24,419 bases of DNA. Origin: a virus. The position numbers and the translations under genes are program-made. Within the stretch, counting starts at the first letter, position 1. Each line of letters starts with the position of its first letter. Below the pieces are notes generated by a model, which did no database searches, was not told where the DNA came from, and worked only from the letters and a program-made list of their open reading frames with translations. Below are positions 8,653-16,690 of the stretch, in pieces. The stretch covers positions 1-24,419 of IMG/VR virus record IMGVR_UViG_3300046713_000024; one strand, given 5' to 3'.

Positions 8653-10829
8653 TGGTAGTTGCTTCTGGGCAGCTTCCGTATATGTATGACGGAGACTTGC
8701 CCGTTCATCAGAAACGTGGTGGATGGCCTGGGGTAGAAGTACCCAATATTGGCCCGTCTGGAGATCTGTTTGAACAAGGCATGTTTGTTCTGAATGCAGA
8801 ACAGAGAAAATGGCACCTGCTGAATCTTGGTACACAAACGTATCTTGCATTTTGGAATCCCAACATTCCCGCAGGCTCAGGTTTTGAACCCAAGATGAAT
8901 GGCGAAACGTTCATTGGACATGTTGGAAGACCGGCACTTCTTGCAATCGACAACATCATTCAGATGAGAGATAATGTAGACACTCTTTTCAGCAGATATG
9001 CCGATGATACCAATTACACTTCATCACAATTCATGGAATCATGGCTATCCAATGCTTATCCGGAAAGCCCAAGTGGACATCGTGAGTTTGTCTATGATTC
9101 AATAAATGATCTCTATTTCATACAAGACGCAATTTGGTTAAGACCATCATTAGATGATTTCACTGCTGGTGATTTCATGCTAGATATGGATATACACTGG
9201 CTTGGAGGATCTGGAACATTATTCGATGTTGACTATGGTGAAGTTCTATTCAATCCATTCCCATTTCCACGAAAAGCATTCTTTTTTGCACCAGCATCAC
9301 AAACGACTTCTTTATCATTTGGTCCACTATATCCATTGCTACAAACAACAGCAGGAACATTGCCATCAGTATTAGCGTCTAGATATGCATCGGACATTGC
9401 CGCTGGCACATTTAAGGCAGAAACCAATTTTGAAGCAATTCAATCTGGATATTTGCAGCTAGATGGTTATGCTATTTTTCCAGGCACTTTGATCAGATTG
9501 ACGACAGGCAATAATTCCAATTTCTATAGCGACATTGGAGTAGCGTCTGATTTTACATTCTTTGGTTCTGGTGCTAGAAAAGTTCATGATGGAGATGGTT
9601 ATGCAGATGGCAGTGCTCGCGTCTACATATCACCAACTCCACAATCTAGTGGAATGTATAGACTGTCTTTGGCGAATGTCAAATCGAATGTACCATTTTC
9701 ATCTATTCCATCTGGTTATGTAAGCTTCTTTCCAGGTGGAGATTTGTGGCCTGCTGCCATTAGTGATAATGTAATGATGGATAGAAGCATTGCTATTACA
9801 AGCGATGGCGGATTGAAGATTACTCCAGCGGCATCTAAAGGATATCATGTAATGGATGATGCTCTATGGATTACTGGTCCAAATGCATCAGCATTGAGTG
9901 GCAACTTCAATACAAAAGGACTATACATTGTATCTCCACATACAGGAGAATGTATTTGGTACCGTCCAGCAGAACGTATTGTGGCAACATCTGGAAATAA
10001 GCCGGGTGGAACGGCACCGCTTGGATCGCCAGGAATTTTTGGTGTCCATGTAGGAATGGAAAATTTTGGTGCAAACTTCATGCGTATCAGTCGTGTTTGG
10101 CAAGAAAACATAACTGCTGGTTCGCCAAACATTTTCGACAACACAATCTATTTCCAGAAATACAGTCAGCCAGATCTGAACTATTCAGAACAGTCTGTGT
10201 CTTGGACCATAAGCAATAATGCTGGTGGAATTGGAAATAGTATTGATGGTATGAATTTTGATGGAACAAATTACTGGATTTGGTATGAGGGTGGAACCGT
10301 TCATCGTTTCAATGGATCATTGGTTTATACTGGCTCATTCACTGGTAATATTGCTCGTCGTAGACATTATGCTAATGGTCAAAAATTGTATACCATTGCT
10401 GGCAATGTTACAGTTGGCGATCCTATTTTAGCTATGTCTCCCGCTGGCGGATCTATTAGCGGTATTGGAGTTTGGTCAATATCATCTGAGCCAGCTAATA
10501 TTTTGACTGATGTTGGAACTTATAGTCATGATTCGGCAAAACGCTTAAGAGCAGAAACACATTTTGGCGATAGATCTACTGCTGTCATTCATGCCATTAG
10601 AGATGTTTCTGGATCAACTCATGTTCCTAATGGTGTATGGATGATTATTCAATTCAACAATTTGATACCATTTAATCCAGATGAACTTTTCCTTTGCAAA
10701 ATTAGAGAAGATGCAACCGAATGGGTTGTAGAGAAATCATTCAATCTTCGCATTATTCCAGGAATATTGTCATTGCCAGCCGTGCCTACAGATTTCCCAT
10801 ATGAGTTTATTTTACACGACATCGATTAG
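8652..10829 (+). CDS. tail or fibre-like structural protein, 725 aa, family not recognised
   Basis: AAGGAG (8637-8642) lies nine bases upstream of the ATG, which overlaps the preceding stop as TAATG. Residues 1-90 include GMFVLNAEQRKWHLLNLGTQ, which could be an attachment segment. The rest is rich in Gly, Ser and aromatic residues with strand-like alternation. Around residues 530-570 it reads IDGMNFDGTNYWIWYEGG and then VHRFNGSLVYTG, a blade-like rhythm seen in beta-propellers. No enzyme motif is visible. The 3' half favours A/T-ending codons (GGA, CCA, ATT) more than its neighbours. A receptor-binding or tail-tip role is inferred from its position after the tail-like gene and before the transcription terminator. 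Confidence 0.65.
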   Translation: MVVASGQLPYMYDGDLPVHQKRGGWPGVEVPNIGPSGDLFEQGMFVLNAEQRKWHLLNLGTQTYLAFWNPNIPAGSGFEPKMNGETFIGHVGRPALLAIDNIIQMRDNVDTLFSRYADDTNYTSSQFMESWLSNAYPESPSGHREFVYDSINDLYFIQDAIWLRPSLDDFTAGDFMLDMDIHWLGGSGTLFDVDYGEVLFNPFPFPRKAFFFAPASQTTSLSFGPLYPLLQTTAGTLPSVLASRYASDIAAGTFKAETNFEAIQSGYLQLDGYAIFPGTLIRLTTGNNSNFYSDIGVASDFTFFGSGARKVHDGDGYADGSARVYISPTPQSSGMYRLSLANVKSNVPFSSIPSGYVSFFPGGDLWPAAISDNVMMDRSIAITSDGGLKITPAASKGYHVMDDALWITGPNASALSGNFNTKGLYIVSPHTGECIWYRPAERIVATSGNKPGGTAPLGSPGIFGVHVGMENFGANFMRISRVWQENITAGSPNIFDNTIYFQKYSQPDLNYSEQSVSWTISNNAGGIGNSIDGMNFDGTNYWIWYEGGTVHRFNGSLVYTGSFTGNIARRRHYANGQKLYTIAGNVTVGDPILAMSPAGGSISGIGVWSISSEPANILTDVGTYSHDSAKRLRAETHFGDRSTAVIHAIRDVSGSTHVPNGVWMIIQFNNLIPFNPDELFLCKIREDATEWVVEKSFNLRIIPGILSLPAVPTDFPYEFILHDID

Positions 10830-10880
10830 TGTACTATCTTAAGCATTGGTATGTGCCATAGCCGTAATGGGTTAGACGTT

Positions 10881-10912
10881 CTCTATTCGAGATAGTTGCC
10901 CGTCGAATAGAG
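10881..10912 (+). promoter_or_regulatory. 10-bp perfect hairpin overlapping the Shine-Dalgarno sequence of the 219-aa gene
   Basis: CTCTATTCGA (10881-10890) and TCGAATAGAG (10903-10912) are perfect reverse complements around a 12-base loop. The last two bases of the right arm (AG, 10911-10912) are the first two of the AGGAG Shine-Dalgarno sequence (10911-10915), which sits six bases before the ATG at 10922. No T-run follows, so it is not an intrinsic terminator. It may stabilise the transcript 5' end, mark a processing site or tune translation. The surrounding 92-base gap (10830-10921) holds no convincing promoter that I can see. Confidence 0.6.
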
Positions 10913-10921
10913 GAGCAAGTC

Positions 10922-11581
10922 ATGGTATCGGGAATCAGATTTTTTGCATGTTCAGGAGCCATGGGTGGAACACCAACTACTCGTGCAACTCCCAATCTAG
11001 AGATTTTCAATTTTGAAGCCGGGGCCACCAACAACCCTAATCGTATGGGCTTCTTCGGTTCCGCTGGTGCCCCCAATAGTGCGGTTATCATTGGTCAGTA
11101 TCAGGACCGTACACATCGTTGCGATGAAAATGGCACCGATCTTGGTACCATGATCAATGTCAAATTCACTGGTGCTAGTTTGGCTTCCGTTTCTGGCGTT
11201 GCATTCTCTGCTGGCTTGACAAACATTCCTCAGAACTCTGGAACATTGCTATGCAGATTCACTGAACCGAATGGCACGGCCGTTCTGACTCAGAATGCGG
11301 TCTTCAGTGCTATCAATCTCACTGCTGGATCTGGTGCTCCTAACGTGAGCGATCTAGTAAACACTGGCATTACTATCAAGGCCGCTCAGCTTGCTGACAC
11401 TCAAGGCTTTGCTGGCAATGCATCTTGGCAGAATATTGACAGTACCGGTTCTGCATTGGCTTTGAATGGTCAAATTGGTACGGCCAGCGTTCACGACTTC
11501 CACTTGATCATCAGTGGTACTCCAACTGCTGCCGGTCGCAAGATCAACTTTGCCTACTACATGCAGCTTGAATATCTCTGA
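10922..11581 (+). CDS. probable abundant virion protein, 219 aa, family not recognised
   Basis: The start is set by AGGAG (10911-10915) six bases upstream. The product is rich in Gly, Ala, Ser, Thr and Asn. Short beta-like stretches such as VKFTGASLASVSGVAF and FHLIISG, and a terminal INFAYYMQLEYL, suggest a compact beta fold. The N-terminal segment has Cys at residue 9 but no lipobox or signal peptide. It is the only gene in the module with its own leader hairpin, and it is followed directly by a strong terminator. That arrangement suits a separately expressed or highly expressed component, such as a decoration, fibre or tail-tip protein. It shares frequent SG dipeptides with the three preceding structural proteins. 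The function is inferred from context. Confidence 0.7.
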   Translation: MVSGIRFFACSGAMGGTPTTRATPNLEIFNFEAGATNNPNRMGFFGSAGAPNSAVIIGQYQDRTHRCDENGTDLGTMINVKFTGASLASVSGVAFSAGLTNIPQNSGTLLCRFTEPNGTAVLTQNAVFSAINLTAGSGAPNVSDLVNTGITIKAAQLADTQGFAGNASWQNIDSTGSALALNGQIGTASVHDFHLIISGTPTAAGRKINFAYYMQLEYL

Positions 11582-11601
11582 TAGTATTTGTTAGAGACTA
11601 T

Positions 11602-11632
11602 CAAGGGCGGCTTATGCCGCCCTTGCTTTTTT
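11602..11632 (+). terminator. strong Rho-independent terminator closing the virion module
   Basis: A perfect 10-bp stem, CAAGGGCGGC (11602-11611) paired with GCCGCCCTTG (11616-11625), encloses a TTAT loop. It is followed by C and then six T (11627-11632). It lies 20 bases after the stop of the 219-residue gene. On the opposite strand no T-run follows the stem, so it should act only on rightward transcription. Confidence 0.93.
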
Positions 11633-11652
11633 CCGCCACAGTCGATCATGCC

Positions 11653-11661
11653 TGTCATAAT
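11653..11661 (+). promoter_or_regulatory. candidate extended -10 promoter for the replication operon
   Basis: TGTCATAAT matches the bacterial extended -10 pattern TGnTATAAT with one mismatch. It lies between the terminator and the first gene of the next transcription unit (11708), about where a promoter is expected. No good -35 box is present 17 bases upstream. The rest of the 126-base gap (11582-11707) shows nothing else clear. A phage-specific promoter type would be missed by eye. Confidence 0.25.
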
Positions 11662-11707
11662 GAATTGTCAACCACTGTGCTGGTATCACCTGTGGATCTG
11701 ATAAAGT

Positions 11708-12163
11708 ATGACGTTAGCCTTTAGCTCGAAACATCCCTTTGTTCCTAACCCGTCCAAGGATCCGAATGCGTGTCGTTGGATCGCTTCTTTGTCTGACGGA
11801 ACGACAGTGTTCGAGGATATAACGCCCGGAGAGCGTTCGGCCTGGATTCGTCTTGGTGAATATATCACCGTTCACAAATTGTTGATCACGAACCTACGTC
11901 TTGAAGCATATGGCCACAAGGTCATGCTTATGCCATATCGAGACGAGTTTGGCAATGCCCAGATCAATGGCTATTGGCATTCCAAGAAGTTCGGTGCAAT
12001 TCTGAACGCTGGTCCCATAGGTCAAATTGCCTGGAGCGGCATAGGCATTATCAAGGGACGCGACATTCACATCACCTGGATAGATCATAACGGCAACGTT
12101 AGTTACGAAATCAAACCCTATGTTGATGACAACTTGGCCTGTATCGTGAATGATGCAGTATGA
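11708..12163 (+). CDS. hypothetical protein, first gene of the replication operon, 151 aa
   Basis: I do not recognise the family. The start at 11708 has only a weak purine stretch upstream (GATAAAG), but no better start fits. It ends as ATGA overlapping the next start. The product has well-mixed hydrophobic and charged residues, with GERSAWIRLGEY at about residues 41-52 and strand-like segments such as HKVMLMPYRDEFG and GRDIHITWIDHNG. It has no membrane segment and no Cys pair. Being first after the terminator it may be expressed early, but nothing in the sequence gives its activity. Confidence 0.75.
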   Translation: MTLAFSSKHPFVPNPSKDPNACRWIASLSDGTTVFEDITPGERSAWIRLGEYITVHKLLITNLRLEAYGHKVMLMPYRDEFGNAQINGYWHSKKFGAILNAGPIGQIAWSGIGIIKGRDIHITWIDHNGNVSYEIKPYVDDNLACIVNDAV

Positions 12164-12597
12164 AGTACCGTTCAATCACCACTCCCGATATTGATCATGA
12201 CGAAGCCAATATTCTGGCTGAAATGATCTGGCTGAACAGAGATCTAGCCACGGACATCTTCCCATGGCGTGGCGAGAATGGCAAAGAATGGGGTCGCCTA
12301 GTCTCTGCTTTTAAGCGGCTCATGGGGCCGTCATTTGGTCTATCGGCAGAACAGCTTGCCTTCTACGTTTTCAAGTGTCGTCCACAGCAGATCAATCCAA
12401 CCGAGTTTGCTAAGATGGCTGTCGTGGCACGCAAACTGTTTAGACGATATCAGATCGAAGAAGTTTGCATGCTGTATGTACACAAGCGTATCGAGGCTAT
12501 GAAGCCCGGCCTTGAAAAGGCACCGTACAAACAAGAGAAACCCAAGACATTACTATCATTCCTGAGGGAGCTAGAACGTGGCGAAATCAAAGACTAA
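12160..12597 (+). CDS. hypothetical basic protein upstream of recA, 145 aa
   Basis: It starts within the ATGA that ends the previous gene, so coupled translation is likely. It is largely helical in appearance, with Lys- and Arg-rich segments (VVARKLFRRYQIEE near residues 89-102, and VHKRIEAMK). Its 3' end overlaps the recombinase start by 20 bases. No known fold is apparent. A replication or recombination accessory protein, for example a loader or mediator, would fit its place before the recombinase and helicase genes, but that is position-based guessing. Confidence 0.7.
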   Translation: MKYRSITTPDIDHDEANILAEMIWLNRDLATDIFPWRGENGKEWGRLVSAFKRLMGPSFGLSAEQLAFYVFKCRPQQINPTEFAKMAVVARKLFRRYQIEEVCMLYVHKRIEAMKPGLEKAPYKQEKPKTLLSFLRELERGEIKD

Positions 12598-13762
12598 CAA
12601 AGAAGAAGTGGCAGAAGAAACCAAGTCTGTAGAATCGGCAACGTTTGGCTTCTTTAGCCAAGCGATTAACGATGTCGAAAAGGGACTGCGTTGTATTGCT
12701 GGCTCCGACATGATCGACCCCGATCCCAATAAGTCGGGCTCTTACTCTCTTGACTATGATCTAGTTGTTCCTTTTCCAGAGGGACGCATCACTGAAGTCT
12801 ATGGCGAGGAAGGTACATGCAAGACAACACTTACTCTTGAAGTGGCCGGTGGTGCGATTGGCAGGGGCAAAACCGTACTATACGTCAACATGGAGAAGAA
12901 CCTGAACCTCTCTCTCATGAAGACCATTCGCTCTCTACGTCCCTTCATTGAAGAAGCTGTCGAACGCACCAAGGGCAAGAAGACAGACTGTCCTCTGTGG
13001 ATTGTCAATGCAGCCAATGGCGAGCAAGCACTTGAAACGATGCGTAAGTTCGCTTCTATGGTTCCTGGTGGCGTTGCGATTCTTGATTCGATCGATGCCG
13101 CTCAGCCCGATGCCGTTCTATCTGGTGAGATTGGCGAGAACAAGATGGGCAACCTGGGTAAGTTGATGTCAGACGCCATGCGTAAGCTTGTGGGGGTCGC
13201 AGAAGCCAATAAGGTGTCTCTGATCTTTGTGAATCAACTACGTGACAAGATCACGATGTATGGCGATCCATCCGAGACTCCTGGTGGCAAGGCCGTTCGA
13301 TTCTATGCATCACAGCGTATTCGCCTTAAGAAACCTCGTAAGGCAGACATGATTATGAATGCACAAGGAGAAAAGCTTGGATTGGTAATCAACTATGTTG
13401 TAATCAAGAATAAGTTTGCACCAGATGGCAATGAAGGTGCCTTCCCCATCCTTTTCAAGAATGGTATCTTCCGCGAACAAGAGCTAGTAACGCAGTGCTG
13501 CAATTTCGGTATCCTACGACTTGGAGGCAAGGGGGGACAGCAAACGTATCTACCGAAGCTAGACAGAGTTACTGGTGAGTTCATGAAGAAATCAGATGGA
13601 GAACTAGATGGAACGTGGATGAAGCAGTTTGATGCGGCACGCAGACTACTACTTGATCCCGCCCTGGTTACAAAGCTGGACGGCCAGCTTTCTGAAATCT
13701 TGAAGGTCAATCGTCAAGATGCAGTGGATACCATGATCGATGAAGTTCAAGACCCTGAATAA
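12578..13762 (+). CDS. recA: RecA-family recombinase, 394 aa, with non-canonical Walker A
   Basis: The GTG start at 12578 has GAGGGAG seven bases upstream and begins MAKSKTNKEE. RecA binds single-stranded DNA and drives ATP-dependent strand exchange. The whole RecA core is readable: Walker A GEEGTCKTT (76-84), the conserved Glu in NMEKN (106), Walker B VAILDS (166-171), GEIGENKMG (183-191), VNQLRDKI (218-225) and GGKAVRFYASQRIRLK (236-251). These match bacterial RecA more closely than T4 UvsX. The residue before the catalytic Lys is Cys81 where RecA normally has Gly. The C-terminal tail is acidic, as is common in RecA. Its neighbours are a resolvase-like nuclease, which overlaps by 23 bases, and the helicase, which suits recombination-dependent replication. 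Confidence 0.95.
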   Translation: MAKSKTNKEEVAEETKSVESATFGFFSQAINDVEKGLRCIAGSDMIDPDPNKSGSYSLDYDLVVPFPEGRITEVYGEEGTCKTTLTLEVAGGAIGRGKTVLYVNMEKNLNLSLMKTIRSLRPFIEEAVERTKGKKTDCPLWIVNAANGEQALETMRKFASMVPGGVAILDSIDAAQPDAVLSGEIGENKMGNLGKLMSDAMRKLVGVAEANKVSLIFVNQLRDKITMYGDPSETPGGKAVRFYASQRIRLKKPRKADMIMNAQGEKLGLVINYVVIKNKFAPDGNEGAFPILFKNGIFREQELVTQCCNFGILRLGGKGGQQTYLPKLDRVTGEFMKKSDGELDGTWMKQFDAARRLLLDPALVTKLDGQLSEILKVNRQDAVDTMIDEVQDPE

Positions 13763-14162
13763 TCGAGAAGTGAGACTGGAGATCTCTCCCAGTCACTATC
13801 CGATGCGGTCTAGATCGCAGTCGAAGTCTGCCGGGCAGTTCGCCCTCGGACGTACATTGCGATCCATCTATGGCATGCAGACGATCATCCTTGAGGAATT
13901 TGGCATTCCGGAAGAAAGACTCTTCCTAGACTTCTACATGCCACACCATTCGCTAGCATTCGAATATCAGGGTCCTCAGCACAGTGAATTCAACAGCTTC
14001 TTTCATGGAGATAAGAAAGGCTTTGAAAATTCTAAGGCACGCGATAAGCGTAAACTTGATTGGTGCATTCTAAATGGAATTTCACTAGTTGAAGTCAATG
14101 GCAATGTGACAGCAGAAGACCTGAAAGAGTTCATTCAAAAGGTCAAGAATAACAATGAGTAA
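13740..14162 (+). CDS. Vsr/DUF559-like PD-(D/E)XK endonuclease, possible junction resolvase, 140 aa
   Basis: The core reads LFLDFYMPHHSLAFEYQGPQH (residues 61-81, written here as D64, E75, Q77 and H81), followed by KARDKRKLDWCILNGISLVEV-type residues, with D102 and K105 prominent. This D-x10-E-x-Q pattern, with a following R-D-x-x-K helix and a final strand, is typical of small Vsr/DUF559-type restriction-fold nucleases. It overlaps the end of recA by 23 bases and the helicase start by eight. No good Shine-Dalgarno sequence precedes the ATG at 13740; a later start at 13803 (Met22) cannot be excluded. Holliday-junction or branched-DNA cleavage would fit its partner RecA, but a homing or mismatch endonuclease of the same fold is possible. 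Confidence 0.75.
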   Translation: MKFKTLNNREVRLEISPSHYPMRSRSQSKSAGQFALGRTLRSIYGMQTIILEEFGIPEERLFLDFYMPHHSLAFEYQGPQHSEFNSFFHGDKKGFENSKARDKRKLDWCILNGISLVEVNGNVTAEDLKEFIQKVKNNNE

Positions 14163-15633
14163 TGTAGCAGCCGAAAAAGTCTTTCTTGCGGGTGTCATTC
14201 ATAACCCGCAAAAGCTATTCGACTATCTAGACTATATGTCCGAAGAGGACTTTAGTCATGCCGCTACCAAACTTACATTCGAGGCATTGCGTTCTTTGGT
14301 TCTGAATAAAGAATCACAATCCATTACCAAGTCCAAGCTTGTTGCTGAGGCCAAAGCACTTGGGCATCAGAACTATCTATCTACTACTCGTGATGGAGCA
14401 TGGATTGATGAGCTTCTCAAAGAGTCTGTCAATGATCAGGAGATCACCGAGCAGTTCTTGGAGATCAAGCGTCAATCTCTCAAGTCAAAGTATGTAGAGG
14501 CTTTTGATGCATGCCGCGATTATCTTGCCAGTACATCTGATCCTCTCTCGACTATGATTGGCACAGTCGAAGATAAGGTTGTCAGTCAGGTACAATCGCT
14601 TGATCGTGGCCAGAATGCTCCCGTTCTATTGGTAAAGGGCATTTGGGAATTCATTGATGATTTGGCATCTGATCCTGGTAATCTTGGTGTAGATCTTGGT
14701 TATCCAGTATGGCAAGATCGCATTGGTCAATTGAGAAATGGTTCGCTTACATTAGTTGTGGCTACAGCCAAGGCTGGCAAGTCTCAATTTGCTTTGCGTG
14801 CAGCACTCAATACCGCTCGTCGCGGCCTTCCGGTTTTGTTGCTAGATAGCGAATTGAACAAAAATGATCAGATGATTCGTCTTGCCGCCATGATGGCTCG
14901 CGTTCCATTCCAGTATATCGAAAGTGGATTCTGGCGTATGAGTGCGGCAGAGCTAAGATCTCATGGCGTTGATGATGAACAGGTCATCTTGAGCATTCTT
15001 GAGTGTGGACGAAGATTGCGTGATCCAGAATTGCGTGAACGTGTAAAGTCACTACCAATCACCTATCAATCAATCTCTGGCATGGATGTGCCAGAAGTTA
15101 TTCCCCACATTCGTCGTTGGCTTCTCAAAGATGTGAAACCTAATAGAGAAACCAATACAGCACAATGCTTGGTGGTATATGACTATATCAAGCTTGCAAC
15201 ACTGATCGATTTGAAGTCCAACAAGAACGTTGCAGAATGGCAAATGCATGGCATCAATGTTGCCGCACTGCACAATCTTATGAAGCAGTACAACATTGCT
15301 GGTCTAGCCTTTGGACAGACCAATAATGAAGTCGATGATGGTATTCAATGTGTAGCTGGTGGCAAACGTATTAGTGAGAACGTAACTTCCGTAAGCTATC
15401 TGAAAAGGAAATCAGATGATGAAAGAGCCTTCGACGGGGTGGGTAGCCACTTTATACGTGTTTTTGTTACTCGTTATGGAGCGGGCACTCCGGTTGGCCA
15501 AATTAATCTTGAAGCTGATTTGAGTTGCGGTGACTTCAAAGAGATTGGTATCAGTACAGTGAACTTCAACGAAGAACGTCAGAAGAGACTCGATGAGTTC
15601 AAAAAGAATCGCAAACATGACAAGGATGACTGA
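14155..15633 (+). CDS. dnaB: replicative DNA helicase, DnaB family, 492 aa
   Basis: DnaB-type hexameric helicases unwind the replication fork 5' to 3' and recruit primase. The N-terminal region (residues 5-50: AAEKVFLAGVI, then EEDFSHAATKLTFEAL) matches the DnaB N-domain. The RecA-like motor has Walker A ATAKAGKS (203-210), the catalytic Glu in DSELN (E233), Walker B VVYDYIKL (340-347), sensor GQTNN (387-391) and a VTRYGAG segment (438-444) that should carry the arginine finger. The length is close to E. coli DnaB (about 470). Its start overlaps the nuclease stop by eight bases, and its end overlaps the primase. No helicase loader is recognisable in the window, unless one of the two unknown proteins at 11708-12597 is one. 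Confidence 0.93.
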   Translation: MSNVAAEKVFLAGVIHNPQKLFDYLDYMSEEDFSHAATKLTFEALRSLVLNKESQSITKSKLVAEAKALGHQNYLSTTRDGAWIDELLKESVNDQEITEQFLEIKRQSLKSKYVEAFDACRDYLASTSDPLSTMIGTVEDKVVSQVQSLDRGQNAPVLLVKGIWEFIDDLASDPGNLGVDLGYPVWQDRIGQLRNGSLTLVVATAKAGKSQFALRAALNTARRGLPVLLLDSELNKNDQMIRLAAMMARVPFQYIESGFWRMSAAELRSHGVDDEQVILSILECGRRLRDPELRERVKSLPITYQSISGMDVPEVIPHIRRWLLKDVKPNRETNTAQCLVVYDYIKLATLIDLKSNKNVAEWQMHGINVAALHNLMKQYNIAGLAFGQTNNEVDDGIQCVAGGKRISENVTSVSYLKRKSDDERAFDGVGSHFIRVFVTRYGAGTPVGQINLEADLSCGDFKEIGISTVNFNEERQKRLDEFKKNRKHDKDD

Positions 15634-16690
15634 CGAAGAAAAAAACGCCTTGCGTAATCACGCAAGTCGTAACATGGCTTATCTGATGGATAAGCTAGGA
15701 GTTCGTTATTCTGATCGTGGCGACGGTCTCATACAAGCGTGCTGTCCCATGAAACAGCATGGCGGCGACCGCAATAATCCTACGGCCCTTAGCTGGCGTC
15801 CAGACATTAGCCGTTGGATATGCTGGACACACCACTGCGAAGAGACTCGTGGCAACGATGTATTTGGTTTCGTACAGGGCATTCTCGGCATCAATTTCAA
15901 GGATGCATCCGAATGGATTCATGCACGTCTCAAGGAAAAAGATATCAATATTGAATCTGTGCCGATAACGCCAGAGAACATTTACAGGGGTACCAGCCTT
16001 CACACGCATGAACCACTAAAGGAAGATGCGTTGCGTTTCTTGAAGCTAGATCCCGAGTATCTGCTTGGTCGTGGCTTCAGTCAGGAGATTCTGCGTAGCT
16101 ATCAAGTTGGACTTTGGCAGCGTCCTGGAACATATATGCATGATCGTGTCGTATTCCCGATTAGAGATCATGAAGGCTTTTTGGTTGGCTATACTGGCCG
16201 CACCATCCATCCCGAATCATACTTTGTGGAAAGAGGGATCAAGTTCCGCAAATGGACCCATGGTCGTCACTTCAATCTATGGCCCATGTCCGGCGACATT
16301 CTCATTAGTTCGCTACTATTCAATCTCAATCGTTCAAAGCTCACTGTCAGAGAATCCAAGAAGATGATCATTGTGGAGGGTCCTCTCGATGGAATGAAGC
16401 TTGAGATGGCCGGTATTCACAATTGGGTCGCTACACTTGGAACGAGCTTCTGTTCAAATCACCGCACACTTCTAGTTAAGTATGGCATAACCGATCTATA
16501 TGTTGCCTATGACAATGATGAAGAGCGTGGCCCCGGAAAGCGTAAAGCTGGCGAAGACGGACTCAAAAGACTACAAAGGATTGTTGGTGACATCTTCAAT
16601 GTTCACAAAGTAGAAATTCCAGACGCTCACGACTGTGGGGAACTTTCAGTCGAGCAACTACAAACCCTTTTCAAGGGAATAGGATGCTAA
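15593..16690 (+). CDS. dnaG: DNA primase, DnaG family with TOPRIM domain, 365 aa
   Basis: It makes RNA primers for the replisome. An N-terminal zinc-binding region has C51, H56, C77 and C82 (ACCPMKQHGG and then WICWTHHCEE). The TOPRIM core shows the conserved Glu in IIVEGPLDG (E262) and the DxD in VAYDNDEE (D307, D309). A basic RNA-polymerase-type region with GRGFSQEIL and FPIRDHEGFLVGYTGR lies between. At 365 residues it is shorter than E. coli DnaG (581) and lacks a large C-terminal helicase-binding domain. The start is uncertain: 15593 has an AGAAG-like site upstream, but the ATG at 15626 would give the eight-base overlap (ATGACTGA) seen at two other junctions here, and all the zinc residues lie after it. 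Confidence 0.92.
   Translation: MSSKRIANMTRMTDEEKNALRNHASRNMAYLMDKLGVRYSDRGDGLIQACCPMKQHGGDRNNPTALSWRPDISRWICWTHHCEETRGNDVFGFVQGILGINFKDASEWIHARLKEKDINIESVPITPENIYRGTSLHTHEPLKEDALRFLKLDPEYLLGRGFSQEILRSYQVGLWQRPGTYMHDRVVFPIRDHEGFLVGYTGRTIHPESYFVERGIKFRKWTHGRHFNLWPMSGDILISSLLFNLNRSKLTVRESKKMIIVEGPLDGMKLEMAGIHNWVATLGTSFCSNHRTLLVKYGITDLYVAYDNDEERGPGKRKAGEDGLKRLQRIVGDIFNVHKVEIPDAHDCGELSVEQLQTLFKGIGC

Noticed and set aside
10811-10837. Possible promoter TTTACA with TACTAT
   Set aside because: The spacer is only 15 bases, the -10 box matches four of six positions, and part lies inside the preceding gene; too weak to call.
10848-10863. Imperfect inverted repeat GGTATG with CATAGCC
   Set aside because: Only six pairs with a bulge and a three-base loop, and no T-run; not distinguishable from chance.
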